Of a stretch of DNA of 64,000 nt, positions 34,454-46,932 are shown in pieces; position 1 is the stretch's first letter, and each line of letters opens with the position of its first letter. The notes under the pieces are model-generated. The model saw only the letters and a program-made list of their open reading frames with translations. It had not been told where the DNA came from and ran no database searches. The translations under genes were made by a program, and so were the position numbers. The DNA comes from Opeltia flavorubescens (Eukaryota > Ascomycota > Lecanoromycetes > Teloschistales > Teloschistaceae). Where the stretch lies: contig KE546977.1 in assembly GCA_000442125.1 (NCBI GenBank), positions 1,178,001 to 1,242,000 of the forward strand, given 5' to 3'.

Positions 34454-37400
34454 TCAAAAGGATTTGGCGAATTTTGTCTTCAATCCACCCGCAGCCAATG
34501 TTCCCAACTCAGCAATAGTCCCAGCATTCATGATCTCGAACATACTGATTTCGAACCCGAGTACTTGGTTCCACCATCGACGTACCTCAATCGCCATCAA
34601 GGAATCCAAGCCTATCTGGGCTAGCGTCAAGGAAATGCTCATATCGTCCACTGGTCTCATCATGAAGTTGAAGATCTTCCTTCCAATTTCCTCTGCCAGA
34701 TATCGTTCAGACGACATGTCGTTCAACAAATCCGGCTGGTTTTCCGCCCGGACAAGAAACTTTTCAAGTTCATTCCATTCGCTTGACACCTGCGATGCTC
34801 TCTGCTCCACAACGTTGTGATACGGGCCCATTCTACGGTCACGCCTCCAAGTTAATCGATTGTACGAGTCCTCAAGAGGTGTCTCGGATCGAAGTCCCAT
34901 GACTATGTGGGCCGAATTTTCCCATCGACCCCCGAAACCACTGCTGCTGTCGTCGGATACCTGCGGGTTGGATTTAAGAATGGCCAACTCTAGAAATTCT
35001 AGTAGGGCGCGTTCGTTCAAGAACCAATGCCCCTGAGACTTGAGCTTCCTTCGCGCAGCACTGTTCTCAGCGACATAGCCAATACCCTCGATAGGGCATA
35101 CGTTCAGTACCGAGGCAGGCATCCCCAGACTGTGCCGATACTGGCAGAACGACTCCATGAACGTGTTAGCTGCGTTATAATTGCTCTGTCCGGGCTGATA
35201 GAGAACAGTACTCATTGAGCTGAACATGACGAAAAAGTCCAAGTGATCCCCCAGATTGTTGTGAAGGTTCCATGTGCCAGCCACTTTGGGAGAAGTCACA
35301 GCTGTCCAATCATCATATGTCATGTCCATAACCGGGGCGTCCCGAAGCTGCATGGCCAGATGGAGGACACCCCTGATTGGCGCCTTCGCTGTTTCAATAG
35401 CACTGAGCACATCTGCTTCGTTCTGTACGGCTCCTTGCATTGCGATAGACATGCAATCCAGGCTTTCAAGCTCCGCGAAAAGCTCAGAGTCGCGTGGCTT
35501 TAGTCCAGAATTTGGTGATAGAAAGAGCAAATTACGAGCCCCCTGTTCCGCAAACCAGACCGAGATTGCTCTTCCCAGACCCCCCAACCCACCGGTAATC
35601 ATGTATGTGGCATTTGGATCAAACCGTGAACCATGTTGAAACAGCGGTAGAACTGCAGCGGATGAAGGCACTTGGCTGACAGCCTCTTCAACTCTGTTAT
35701 CACCTTGCATGTAACCCAGCCCTGGAGGTCCGTTCGGATACTCAAGTGTTGTCGCTGAATGCTGAGGTTTTCCTCCATCGTCTGGCTTCAATGGATTGCA
35801 AATTTTTTTGGATGTACTATTCAATCACATCAGCAACAATGAAACTCTAAGCTTGGAGAATATACTGACCTTCGGAACGATTTTGTGTGGATATCATATG
35901 ACATTGTAGCTTGATCGTCGGTACTCAATTTCAGCGAAGGGGTTTCATGGACAACGTTTGACTGGTTAGGTGGAGCAGTTTGACTCCGTTCAAGATCTTC
36001 CCGTAAGCTGAATGGCCGGTACCTTCCAACCTTGACGACATTCTCATGAACGGCAAACTCTCGATCTGGAGCAAGGCTTCCATAGTCCTTCCGACTTCTT
36101 ATCATACAGAATAGTTCCGCAATTGATTTTGCAAAGCTTGGAACCGAAGGGTCAATCTCCAAAGTCGATATCAGAAGATTGAGTTCGCATCGCGCAGTAC
36201 GGACCATCCCAAGCCTCTCGCTACCGCGGGGGTCAACGCAATCTAGCTGGGTCAGCGGCATCAGCCAGAGGACGTTAAGACCCTTCAAAGCATGGCATAA
36301 CTTCTGGAACATGGCAAGATTATCCTTGCTGATGTCCTCAAAGAAATTGGACTCCAAGTCGAGTGATACGATTACGTCTCCTTCAAGCTCAAAGCAGTCT
36401 TGGAGAGCAACCCAACGAGGTAGCAGACCGTCATGATGGAGTACTTCCATGATGCTCTGATTGACTGCGACATTGGCATTCTCACCTACGACTGATACAG
36501 TTTTCGTCAGCTCGACTTCTTCTGCGGCAACTTGGGCAACGATTGTAGCACAATACTGCCAAGGTTCTACAGCGTCGAGGATCGTACTGGTCGCTCCACT
36601 GAAACCAGCTGCTCTAAGTTCCTTATCCCAGCGGGGAACGTCAACATATGGCTCCCATTCGCGATCGTCCGCTTCTCCAAGCCACCATCCAGGAAAGTGA
36701 CCATATATGTAATTTGGTGCTCGAAACTTTGTACAGAACTCCGTAAGCACGAGTTGGCCGCGACTTGCGAGTAATGGCTGCAAGTTGCTGAGTGTCTGGC
36801 AAAGATTCGGGGTCGCGTGGACGACGTTCGCTGCGAGGATCAGATCATACGAGTCAGGTTCGAAACCCTGCTTGAATGGATCTTGGGAGATGTCGAACAC
36901 CCTGAAATCTATATTCGGTGCATCTGCAAAGCGTCCTCGGGCACTCGGGAAGAAGCCTGCAGATATATCGGTGAAGGTGTATTTGGCATATCTGGGAAGA
37001 CCTCCATAGCGCTGCAATCCCTGTAGGATCAACGCGGTGGTTCCGCCTGTGCCAGCTCCGATCTCGAGTATACGCAAATTCGGCACTGCATCACACAAAC
37101 TGCAGATGAACTCGCTGTAGTCAAAGCTTACTGTATCATAAATGCGGGCTAGATTCTGGTCCTGCAGCAGGAGTTCCAGCGGATCAACGGATCCAGCGAA
37201 AAGGCCTCGTATGTTGTGACGGACTTTTGTGAATGCATCTATAAAAGCGGCCGTGAGAGGCGATGACGAGGCTTTTTCGCAAAGTTCTTCTATTCTGCGG
37301 TTTCGTTCTTCGACCGGACTGGACACAAGTAACGCTGCTCCTCTTCCGAGAACAGGATGCTCACCAGCAAAAGCCTGTTCAGCCACTCGCCCAAGCCAGC

Positions 37401-40400
37401 TGCGATATTTCTCGAGGTGAGGCATGCTTGGCTTGAGATCGTTGAGCACTTCACATGACTCAACGATACAGAGAAGGGATAATTCCTCTATTACTTGCTT
37501 CTCGTGGTTGCTGGAAGTTGGAATCTTGATGAGAGTCGAGATATCCTGAAAGTCGTAATGCGGGACCCATTCAAGCCGTGCTGCACCGTACTTGTCTTCG
37601 CCCGTCGTCAGAGCATCGTCGGCTAGCTGAGTGAGCTTCATGCCACGCAACCGCAAGCATGGTTCTCCATCAGGACGCACCGCATCTATAGCTAGGCCAC
37701 CGGTTTCCGCAGAATGAGAAGCTGTGCATGCTATGTTGACGGTCATCGATCCTACGTCCAGCTGCTCCAAGTAGGTCGGCATTTGTGGTCTAGTAAAGGT
37801 CCTACAAAGGCCTTTTGCCAGAGCAGCTAATCCAACTTGGAAACTTGTGTCGACAATTGTAGTGTGCAAAGCGACCTGATAGCTCGGCAGTCCAAATGAC
37901 GCGGATAAAGTCGCCGAGGCACGCATTTGTTTTGTAGAAGTTGAGAGATTGTCGATCCGACGGAAGTATGGGCCATACTCCAATCCTACCTGAGCCATTC
38001 CGGAATACCAGTCCTTCGGATCGATTTTCCGAGACATACCGCCTATATTGATATTAGAAACTTCCATTGGCTTCGGCGGTCCCACAATCCCGCTGCCATG
38101 TTGAACCCAGGCTGACCCAGGGTACGAAGCGATCGAGAAGGTGAATACGTCTCCAGAAAGATCAACATCATCCCGAGCCCGGTTGTGCAAACTTGTGACA
38201 ATCTCTAGGGGCTTTGATCTGTCTAAAACCATGGCTTTGGCAACCGAAAGCTTGCGAATGGAGTATCCACCTTCGATGCCAGTCACCTGGCGCAACGCTT
38301 CTCCGGCCATTGATGCATATGCAGCAAAGGGAAACACGATGTCGCCTTTAACTTTATGATCTGCTAACCATGGTACGTCTTCTATACTCAGAACTACGCG
38401 CCAGACAGGATCCATATCTGTTGTCTGCGGTACTCGTAGTCCGAGAATCTCATGATGGCCAAACAGTCTCGATCTCCACGCTTTTGCAAGTCTACTCTCG
38501 TACCAGTACCGGGTCGTATGGTTCCATGGATATGTCGGCACGTCGGTGAGCGTTTCCCCCTCTGGAATCAGCTCACTCCAATTGAGATCAAGACCATGCT
38601 GATACAGCATTCCAAGAGCTGACAGAATACTGTGGGTACAATGCGCATAGCGTTTCATTGTCGCACTGTAGTTGAAGGCGGCGCCCATAGCAGAGCATAT
38701 TTCCCTCAATGGTCCTGCCAGGGTTGAATGAGGACTAACTTCAAGGAGCACATTATCTCCTTGTTCGTGTATCGCGTTCGCAACGGCTCTGTGAAATCGT
38801 ACAGGCGAGACCATATTAGTCACCCAATAATCGACTGAGAATGTTTCGGCTAGAACAATCTTCTGATCCCACACACTAGAGAACATGGGTACTGTCTGGT
38901 GGTCTTGACGTATTTGCCGGGACTCTAACTCCTCCAGCAAGTATTCCGAGTACTTGCCATACAGGTCGTGCATATGATGTGAATGATAGGCCATTTCAAT
39001 CTTCAACTGTCGTGTCAAGATATCAGGATGGTGATGCTTAATTCCCTCGAGAATGGACAAGAGGACAGCCTCATCTCCAGAGATAGTTGTCGAGCTAGGA
39101 CTATTCTCACAGGCGATAATGACTCCGGGTTGCAAGAACTTGCTCGTAGTTTTCGAGTCGAGTCCTATCGCTGCCATGCCTCCTTTCTTGGGAAAATCTC
39201 TGGCAACGAGGCCGCGGTAATATGCAATGATAATTGCTTCTTCCATGCTGATAGCACCTGTGGCGTGTGCAGCCGCAATCTCTCCGCTCGAATGACCAAT
39301 AACTGCACTTGGTCGAACACCACAAACCGTAAGCACCTTGAACAGGGCTATTTGCACTGCAGTGCACATGGGCTGCGAAACTTCTGCTTGGTCCACGCGG
39401 CTCGTTTCCCTTGGCTTCTTCAACTCCGTCTCGATGGACCACGACGGCGGGTACCGCAAGGTCCTCAATATTTGATCCATGGCTTTTATAGCTCGAAGAA
39501 ATTCAGTGTTATCATCCAATAGTTCACGACCCATCTGTGCCCACTGTGCACCCTGACCACCGAAAACCATCGTTACGCCAGGTGCACTTGATGGAGTTTT
39601 GGCGGTTGGCACCGTGAGAAATTTACTATCATCTGAGCAGACGGCGAACGTCCGAAATGGATGATGCTCCCGACGGTACGCTAGAGTATAAGCTAAGTCT
39701 GGTAGGGAATCTGAGTGATCGGTAATATACTCATTGTAGGATGCCGAGAGCGTTTGTAAGCTTAGTGCGGTGCTTGCGGACATCAGCAACAGCTGTGGCG
39801 AAGCCCGACGGGATTTACATGCATCTGATATGTGACGAAGGTGCATGTACGGATGTTCGAGAATAACGTGGGCATTGCTGCCACCAATGCCAAAAGAATT
39901 GATGGACACTCTAAGATCTCGGTCTCTCGGCCAAGGTATCAGTTTTCCTGGAACTTCAAGCCGATGTTTTTGAAAGTCAATCTTTGGATTCGGTGACAGG
40001 AACTTGATGTTAGGAACTATCATGCTGTGTTCAAGCATCACAATACTTTTCAGCAGGGAACTGATCCCAGAAGCTCCTTCCGAATGACCTATATTTGGCT
40101 TCAAGGAGCCAATATACACCCCATTGTCGCCGAATACTTGTCCAACCGCTGCGGCTTCGATGGGATCACCAGTCGGCGTACCGGTTCCGTGGCATTCGAC
40201 ATAAGCAGTTCTACATGGATCCAGGCCAGCATCGAGGTAGACTTTACTCATCAGAGAGCTTTGAGCTTCTGTATTTGGTTGAAGTATGCTCCGGCTGTGG
40301 CCGTCACAATTCACGCCAGTGTTCGCGATGACTGCTCTAATGGGCAGGCCTTTTTCAATCGCCCTTTCTAATGACTGAATGTAGATTGCAGTGACTGCTT

Positions 40401-41118
40401 CCCCTCTGGCGAAGCCATCAGCCTTACTGTCGAAAGTTTTGCAGGAGCCTTCTGGAGAAAGGATGCCCTCCGAAGTCATCGCGATGGTTGTTGATGGACC
40501 AAGGATTAAATTCGTCCCTGCCACGACCGCGCCATCGCAGTCGTTCGTTTGAATCGCTCGACAGGCCTCGTGTAACGCTACGAGGGAGGCTGAGCATCCT
40601 GTTTTGATAACGGTGCTGGGTCCCCTCAGATCATTCTCATATGACACTCTGTTGGCGAGCATGAGGTCAATCTGGCCACTCATGATGTACCCGCCACTGT
40701 GCTGGTCCTCCTTGGACTGCGACTGTAACCAGTCTTCTCCAAATGTCCCGACGTAACAGCCGATGCTTTTACCTCGATACTTTGTCTCACCCGCATTCTC
40801 GAAGCATTCCTTCACAACTTCCAGAAGCAGCCGCTGCTGTGGGTCGACTCGCTTGACTTCTTCTTCGGTAAGGGAAAAAAGAGAATGATCGAAACAAGCG
40901 AGATCTTGATCCAGGAAGTAGCCATGCTGTGTATCTATAGCATTTTTGCTACCGTAGGCGTGGCCAAACCCCTCTCTGCGATACCGACTCTCGGGCACTA
41001 GAGTGCGCATATCTTTTCCATTCCGAAGAGCATCCCATAAATCTTCGGTGGTGGTAATACCTCCAGGAAGCCTCAGCCCGATCCCACACACAGTAACGGG
41101 CTTCAGATGCGGTGCCAT
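34454..41118 (-). CDS. Reducing polyketide synthase, KS-AT-DH-cMT-KR-ACP, no ER domain
   Basis: Two exons, 41118-35870 and 35816-34454, with a 53-bp intron (gtcagt...aatag); 2203 residues. KS about 8-425: Cys175 in KTGCSAS, His310 in ECHGTGTPTGDP, His345 in NIGHSEGASG. AT about 515-860: Ser610 in GHSSGEIAAAHA. DH about 885-1165: His921 in WLADHKVKGDIVFP, Asp1090 in IVDTSFQ. C-methyltransferase about 1300-1530: LEIGAGTGGTT. A short structural part follows to about 1700. KR from about 1822: YMITGGLGGLG, and Tyr in YQPGQSNYNAANTFMES. ACP: Ser2155 in IGLDSLMAIE. Only about 120 residues separate the structural part from KR, so the usual enoylreductase of some 320 residues is missing; no thioesterase follows. 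The enzyme would build a methylated, partly reduced chain; release needs another factor. Product unknown. Confidence 0.95.
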
Positions 41119-42622
41119 TTCAATACAGTCTAGTATTTTCTAAAGTGTCGTACGAAATGCTCGAGGGTAAAGGCTTCTGTGGTCTGTGCCGGATATGTAC
41201 ACTTAGCTCATTATTCTACCGTGGAGGTCCTTATCAATCACATTATCAACTGCTTGATTCGTCCTGCTGGATCAAAGACCTTGGCAGCCTAGAAGTTTGA
41301 TTATGGCTTTGCAAGCTTCCCGATCTATCTGCAAAGGCTCGTACAGCAGCGACGTCTGATTGAAAGCTTTGGGAGCCAGGAGATTGTGTCCTCCCATTTC
41401 AAATTTTTCCGCCTGCTAGAAGTGTGACACCGATCCTTGGACGGGCACAAGTGGATCTAGGCAAACCCCTTATCTCAAACCGAAAAGGGTTCAGGCACGG
41501 TACACTGCCTTATTCTAAATAGATGAATTCTGCAGAGGATCATGTAGACGTAGTCAGAGCTGCAAAGGTGAGGAGGGTAGAGCACCAACCCTGATCCATC
41601 ATCATACAACGTTGCAGACGGGTGTTGGTTGCCTGATATTGAGGCTACACTGCTTGCCCCGATATCTTTGCCACATGCCTGGTTGTGCCTTCGGACGTAG
41701 ATGAATAGGGAAGCATGTCACCTCTCCGATGTGGTCTCAGACTTCATCTGAGGCCGGTATATGGCTGTTCACACCCTCACCTAGAGGCTGGTGTGACGTT
41801 AAACGTTCGCAAACTGGTATACATAACCGAATGCGCATGAAATACTGCAACACTCATGGTTCGCGGACTTGTATTACGCGGCGCCGCCGCTCAAGTACCT
41901 TTAACATACGAGGCAACTTCTGCATCGACGTACACGTCTTATCATGGAATGCACCCGCCGTGCATCCGCTTTTTGCTACTGGATGAAGATTTTCCGATAA
42001 CAAGGTGGTCAATCGCTGCAGCACCTCCTGCAGCAGCACCTGCAACAGAAGTCTAAGCTTGGTCATTTCTCCGAAGGCCTATCCAATCCGATATACTCAG
42101 AATCGGATCAGGCTGTCAGCCTCTTTCATAGCCGTCTTGGAGGTGAGCTGTGGAGGCAAGTGACAGGTCTGCTCTACGAGGCAGCAGGCAATGCGATCCA
42201 ACTACGTCGTAAAGTAAATCACAGTGAGCCAGGCAAATTCGGATAAGTGACCATTGGATGAGGACACACGTTCAAGCTTCGGATCCCACGTCAACATCAA
42301 AGTCCTTGGTATCAGAAGCAAGGCAGTGCGCCAATAGTCCCATGATTGAATGTCAGCCGCAAATAGCACACAAACTCTGCTATCTGAAATGATGGAGCTT
42401 CAGACCGAAGTGATTCGCTGACATCGACTTACAGCCCTGCCGGCTCGATTATTGAACGGCCGGTTTTTCTCTACAAAATTTTGAATGATCTTCTCAAACA
42501 GGTCTTCACTTTGCCAGAGACTACTGTCTCTACAACATTACTCTCTGTTGCCCTAACGTAGAATTTTCATCATCCTTGTCCACATTCAAAGAGCAATATC
42601 AAGCAATAGTTCGCCAGGAAGT
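41119..42622. promoter_or_regulatory. Divergent promoter region, PKS / 2OG oxygenase
   Basis: 1.5 kb between divergent starts, which would allow joint control of the two genes. A 66-codon frame at 41856-42056 exists but has no support. Confidence 0.4.
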
Positions 42623-43874
42623 ATGCCTCACCAAACGTGCTCGGAAATGGCTTTGGGTTTGCCCGGGGATTTGGACATGCAGAATCTATACCCGGCATCG
42701 TTCCCGGATCACGTGCCAACTATCCGGCTGGAAAAGATCTCACTCTGTAAGCTGCTCAACGGCGACGAGGTTGAAGCTGAACGGGTCTTTAATATCTGCA
42801 CTTCCACCGGCTTCTTCTATCTTGACATGCTCGATCATGCCGTTGGCCGCCAAGCTTGGAGCAGCGCCTGCTCCATCCGTCAGCTCGGCCAAGATCGTCT
42901 TCATGGCACACCAAAGGAGGAGAAGCTGCTGTACAAGCCTTCCGGGGGCGTTAGTGTATTTGATCGTGGGTACGTCGTCTCGATGTTAGGCATGTAAGAT
43001 ACGCGCTTCTAAGATGTATTACTAGCTACATAGTCCGTCCCTCAGTTCAAGCAGGTGACCCCGACGAAAGAGAATTTTTCAACGTAAGTGGTTTTTGTTT
43101 TTGTTTTTCTCATAGATGGAGGATTTTGGTAAGCTCGAGAATGCCGCCGACATTGATGCCTTTTTCCAGATACCGCAAAGCGAGTTCTATGGGACCAAGA
43201 CTGAAGGTGGTGGCCTGCCTCCCTGGCTCTCTCAGGACTCGGATCGTTTCAAGGAACTGTTGAAAAGTGGAAACAAGATTGCATGTGCGGTAATGTCTGT
43301 GCTCGAAAAGCAGCTCCGGCTACCGGTTGGGTCGTTCACCAAACTCCATCGCCTGAACGACGACTCTGGCGATTTCGTTCGCGTCTTGAGGTATGCTGGA
43401 GCTGCGGATGGCGAGCGAGATGGCCCCGTCGGTATGCCGGCCCATAAGGATGCAATGAGTGTGGCAATCCTGTTCACTTGGCTCGGCGGCCTTCAGATCC
43501 CAGATCCCAGCGCCGAAGTTCATGATCTCGAGGTCAAGAGCGAGGATTGGCGTTGGGTACGCCCGGAGCCGGGCTACGCAATTGTCAATCTCGGCGATGC
43601 CATGGAAATTTTCACAAACCAGGTTTTGAAATCAGGCGCGCACCGTGTCGTCAAGGCTCCAGGTCAACAAAGGCCCTACGATCGCTATAGCGTCGTTGTT
43701 GCGACGCGTCCGGAGAACCATTGCTTGATGAAAGCCTTGGAAAGTCCCGTCATTCCTGTCCGTGAGCAGCGTGGGGAAATCATGACCAGTTTGGCATGGG
43801 GTCATAGTCTGATCAATGGAATCCGAAAGCGAGAGGCTGAAGCCACAGCAAGGTACACGAGCGGTCGTGGCTAA
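42623..43874 (+). CDS. 2-oxoglutarate/Fe(II)-dependent oxygenase (isopenicillin-N-synthase-like)
   Basis: Three exons, 42623-42969, 43026-43083 and 43116-43874; 387 residues. The first intron join (gg|gtacgt ... actag|c) restores DRGYIVRPSVQAGDPDEREF, which continues smoothly into MEDFGKLENAADIDAFF. The N-terminal part has the DIOX_N look (VPTIRLEKISL, ICTSTGFFYLDMLDH). Iron ligands are His and Asp in MPAHKDAMSVAILF and His in KSGAHRVVKAP; the 2-oxoglutarate-binding Arg-x-Ser is RYSVV. These enzymes hydroxylate, desaturate or cyclise small molecules. Its head-to-head position with the PKS and the family's frequent place in fungal clusters suggest that it tailors the polyketide. Substrate not known. 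Confidence 0.88.
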
Positions 43875-44074
43875 TGCATGATAGGGATGCGATGGTCCTT
43901 GATTCAAGAGACGTTTTGCTTCTATATAGCTGCACTGATTCTCATTTATCTTTAACTCGTTTGCACTCTCCTCAAATATTCATGTGTTTCTATTCCGTCC
44001 TCCCCGCAAAAGCACTTCCGCTTCCAAAGCCTCTGACCCAGCGACGCCAGGGATGGGAACGCGTGTCCACGTTC

Positions 44075-45545
44075 TTACATGCTCGGTCCTTTTTGCATTG
44101 GCATACCCAGTTCCACCAGGCCGTTCTTAGATCCTGATTCGTGATCCACTTCATAGATGGCACTTGACTTATGGTCGACCGTGCTCCTTGCAGTCAATGT
44201 CCTTCCAAGGCGCAAGAATGGCGAAGTCAAGCTTCCTGCCATCGACACGAGCTGCCTTCGATGCTGTTTGAATGCCCGGGCAACGAGCGGAAGTGAAGCG
44301 ATGCAGATACCTAGGCTCATTTCGACAGCACTGGCCAACCGATCAGACCTTCAAAGCGTGTTCATCATCTTTTGTATCACAGGGAAATACGTACACGAAG
44401 AAATTTACAAGTATGAGGTGATAAGTCAGGTCTGGATTACCATAGGTCTTAATTTTGAAGGAGAGGCTCAAGATGGAGCCGATAGTTGCCCTGGAGGGTT
44501 TTTTGTCATTGAGCCTGCTGATTCCGCTAATCTCGGGATAGAAGGCAACCTACATGATACCGACGAGAAAAATAATATATAGTCGTATCTTTCTCTTTCT
44601 TGCCAATTGCAACTGGGCCACGGCCCGCAGTGGTATGATCAAAAGTAAAATATCGATAGCGAGCCCGACCGATGATGTTGGGATACCGAGTCTGTTCACT
44701 TTTGCCGCTGTCCGTCCGGAGAGGTGCTTTGGCAAAGTTTCGCCGGGGCGAGGCGTCATGAAATAAAATTGTACCACTGTTATGGAAAGGTAGAATGCGC
44801 TGCTCAGACTTGCACCGATATAGATCGCCCAGCGACACCAATCGAGAGGCCAGAATATGTCGAGATAGAACAGGAATATAGCAAGCTTGATAAGACCGAG
44901 GGTCCCTGATCCGGTTACCTGCATGATGTACAACGTCTGTAGGGTGGATGATCGTTTTTAGCCCAAAATATGTCAATTGCTGTTGGACGGACACTTACCA
45001 CAGAGAAATCGTTCCCAATGAGCTCTGCAAGAGATATATTCCACACGTGCTTCCCAAGCGGTCCTTGGATCGATGCTGAGAGAACGCGGTTAGAACCACA
45101 CACTGAGCATCTATTCCCACGTTCCTAGGCTTACCGATCCCAAAGCAGACAATATCCAGCAAGGCTCCAACCTAGGGCACTAAATGTTACAGAGCTAAAC
45201 TTCGCCATTACCAAAGGCTGCCGAATGCTCACCATTCCCAAAGTGCAAACCACTACAGGAACAAGTATCAGCGTCTCGACTGTGTGTCTGAACGGAGCTT
45301 TGCGATGCAGCAGCTGGGTAATACTAACGGTCATCCCAGCCAACCTTTCGCGCAAGGAAGATTTTCGCGTAGATGCGGATACACCAAAAAGTGAAGGCCA
45401 AGCTAGCAAGGAGTCCCAATACTGCAGTCAATGGAACACCATTGTACGAAGAAAGTCTGTCCTGAGGCGACAGGTTGGGAGGTGATTTTCCAGCCGCCAT
45501 CGCGAGAGGGTTAAGAGCTGGATGACTGCTGCTGTCGGACATCAT
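44075..45545 (-). CDS. Fungal rhodopsin-type seven-helix membrane protein (Pth11/SAT4-like)
   Basis: Seven exons on the minus strand: 45545-45329, 45279-45233, 45171-45135, 45075-44999, 44936-44554, 44490-44395 and 44348-44075; all phases close; 376 residues. Seven hydrophobic segments are visible, among them PLTAVLGLLASLAFTFWCI, LILVPVVVCTLGMVGALLDI, LYIMQVTGSGTLGLIKLAIF, AIYIGASLSSAFYLSITVV and VGLAIDILLLIIPLRAV. Family marks are WDD after TM1, the K-x-x-IFLFY motif in TM3 and IPLRAV-x-QLQL-x-RKRK at the end of TM5. The family is called fungal rhodopsin domain or integral membrane protein and includes Pth11-type receptors; there is no retinal-binding claim. The cytosolic tail is Ser/Thr/Lys-rich. 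Exons 2-4 are very short (47, 37, 77 nt), so those joins are less certain. Confidence 0.82.
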
Positions 45546-46932
45546 TGCTATGCTCGTCCGTCTGGCAAATATGAAAAGTCTTCACAACTACGAACTCGAA
45601 TCCAAAAGGAATTGGGAAACAAGGAAATCTTTGTGCTTCTGAAGTCTTGCTGAGAAAAGATGCCCCGACTGGTAAGTAGCCTTGATGCAGTAACACACAG
45701 AGATAGATGTGACGATGATGCAAAAAGACAGAATTTAGTGGTGCCAAGTAGTTTCTGTTTAACCTTCCCAACAGAGCCTTTTCTCTCATGACTCGAGGCA
45801 AGATGATCATGTGGATCAGCTTCCAAGTTCATTGACGAGAAACGGGCAATGCGCGCAGAAGGCGTAGCACTGCATGTGTATGTATGGTCTACCATACCTC
45901 AGGACTCGAGGCAAATGCATCGCGATTCATTCAAGGACTTACTTAGCCATACATGCAATGAGAGAACTCCGGAGCCAAACTTTCAGAACGCCGCAGGGAC
46001 TCAGCGTCTGACATGAAGCGAAGCCATCCAGGGGATTTTGGATGCATAGTTGCAGATCTCTGCACGAAAATCCATCAAGGGTAAACCACCAGCCCGCAGG
46101 TAAAGACGAAGAAAGGTTTCACAGCAAGGAGGCAGGAAAAATAAAGGCAAAAAAGGCAAACAAGGCAAACAAGAGGGGCATGATATGCGGTCCATTCAAT
46201 TACTGCCATGAACAACACATCCAGGATCCCACGCCCCTTTCTTCTTGTTCCATGGCTTCGGTTCAACTTTTCGAAAATCGTCCCTTCACCAACGAAGAAA
46301 ACTCCAGGCAAAATGAAGGCAACCGAAATGCGAACACGGCTCAGAGGCTACTCCGCTGCACATGCTCAATATCGAACGCCCGGCTTCTCTGTTCCGTGAA
46401 CTTTAGCCAATCCTGAAATGGTTCATCGGTCCATCATCGTGCAAGGCCCAACGTGGTGAAGTGGGGAGAGAGCCACCAGGTAGTAAGGCCATATCATTCC
46501 ATTTTTTTGTATGCATGGAGAAGACTGCAGCCGCCTTCTACTTTGTGTCAGGATGGGAACATCATGCCCGTGAGTGCATTGTGCTTCGCCGAGGATTGTG
46601 TTCCCTTCCCTAGTGATAGTGGACGAATATGCAGAAGATTCCAAACGGCCCCTGTATGTTCCATCTAATGAGAGTGTGTATCAATATATGGATATATCAG
46701 CGCCCATGTCATAGTCGGTTAGATAGTCGGATCAGCTTGCCTTCGTATCAGATATTTGCCTTGATCCTTGGAGTTTTGTTTTGTTTTGTTTTTCCGCAAG
46801 CAACCCACGGCCAAATTTCCCAATCCTTATGTGTAGAGCGGGGAATCTAAAGTTTTAACCTGCTCCAAGTTATTCATCTGTGTAAAAAATCAAGTCCAGA
46901 CAAAGAAGAGCATACGCCACTCATTGGAAAAT
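45546..46932. promoter_or_regulatory. Divergent intergenic region, 7TM protein / NAD(P)-binding protein
   Basis: 1.4 kb between divergent starts. A short purine-rich run with repeated aaggcaaa units is at about 46130-46180. No coding frame is supported. Confidence 0.35.

Noticed and set aside
35816-35870. Apparent frame break in the PKS between cMT and KR halves
   Set aside because: A 53-bp intron with gtcagt donor and aatag acceptor restores the frame exactly; it is a normal intron, not a frameshift or two genes.
41856-42056. 66-codon frame between PKS and oxygenase
   Set aside because: Ala/Pro-rich end and no recognisable family; not enough to call a gene.
45225-45485. 86-codon plus-strand frame opposite the 7TM gene
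   Set aside because: Covers short exons and introns of the minus-strand gene whose hydrophobic pattern and phases are convincing.
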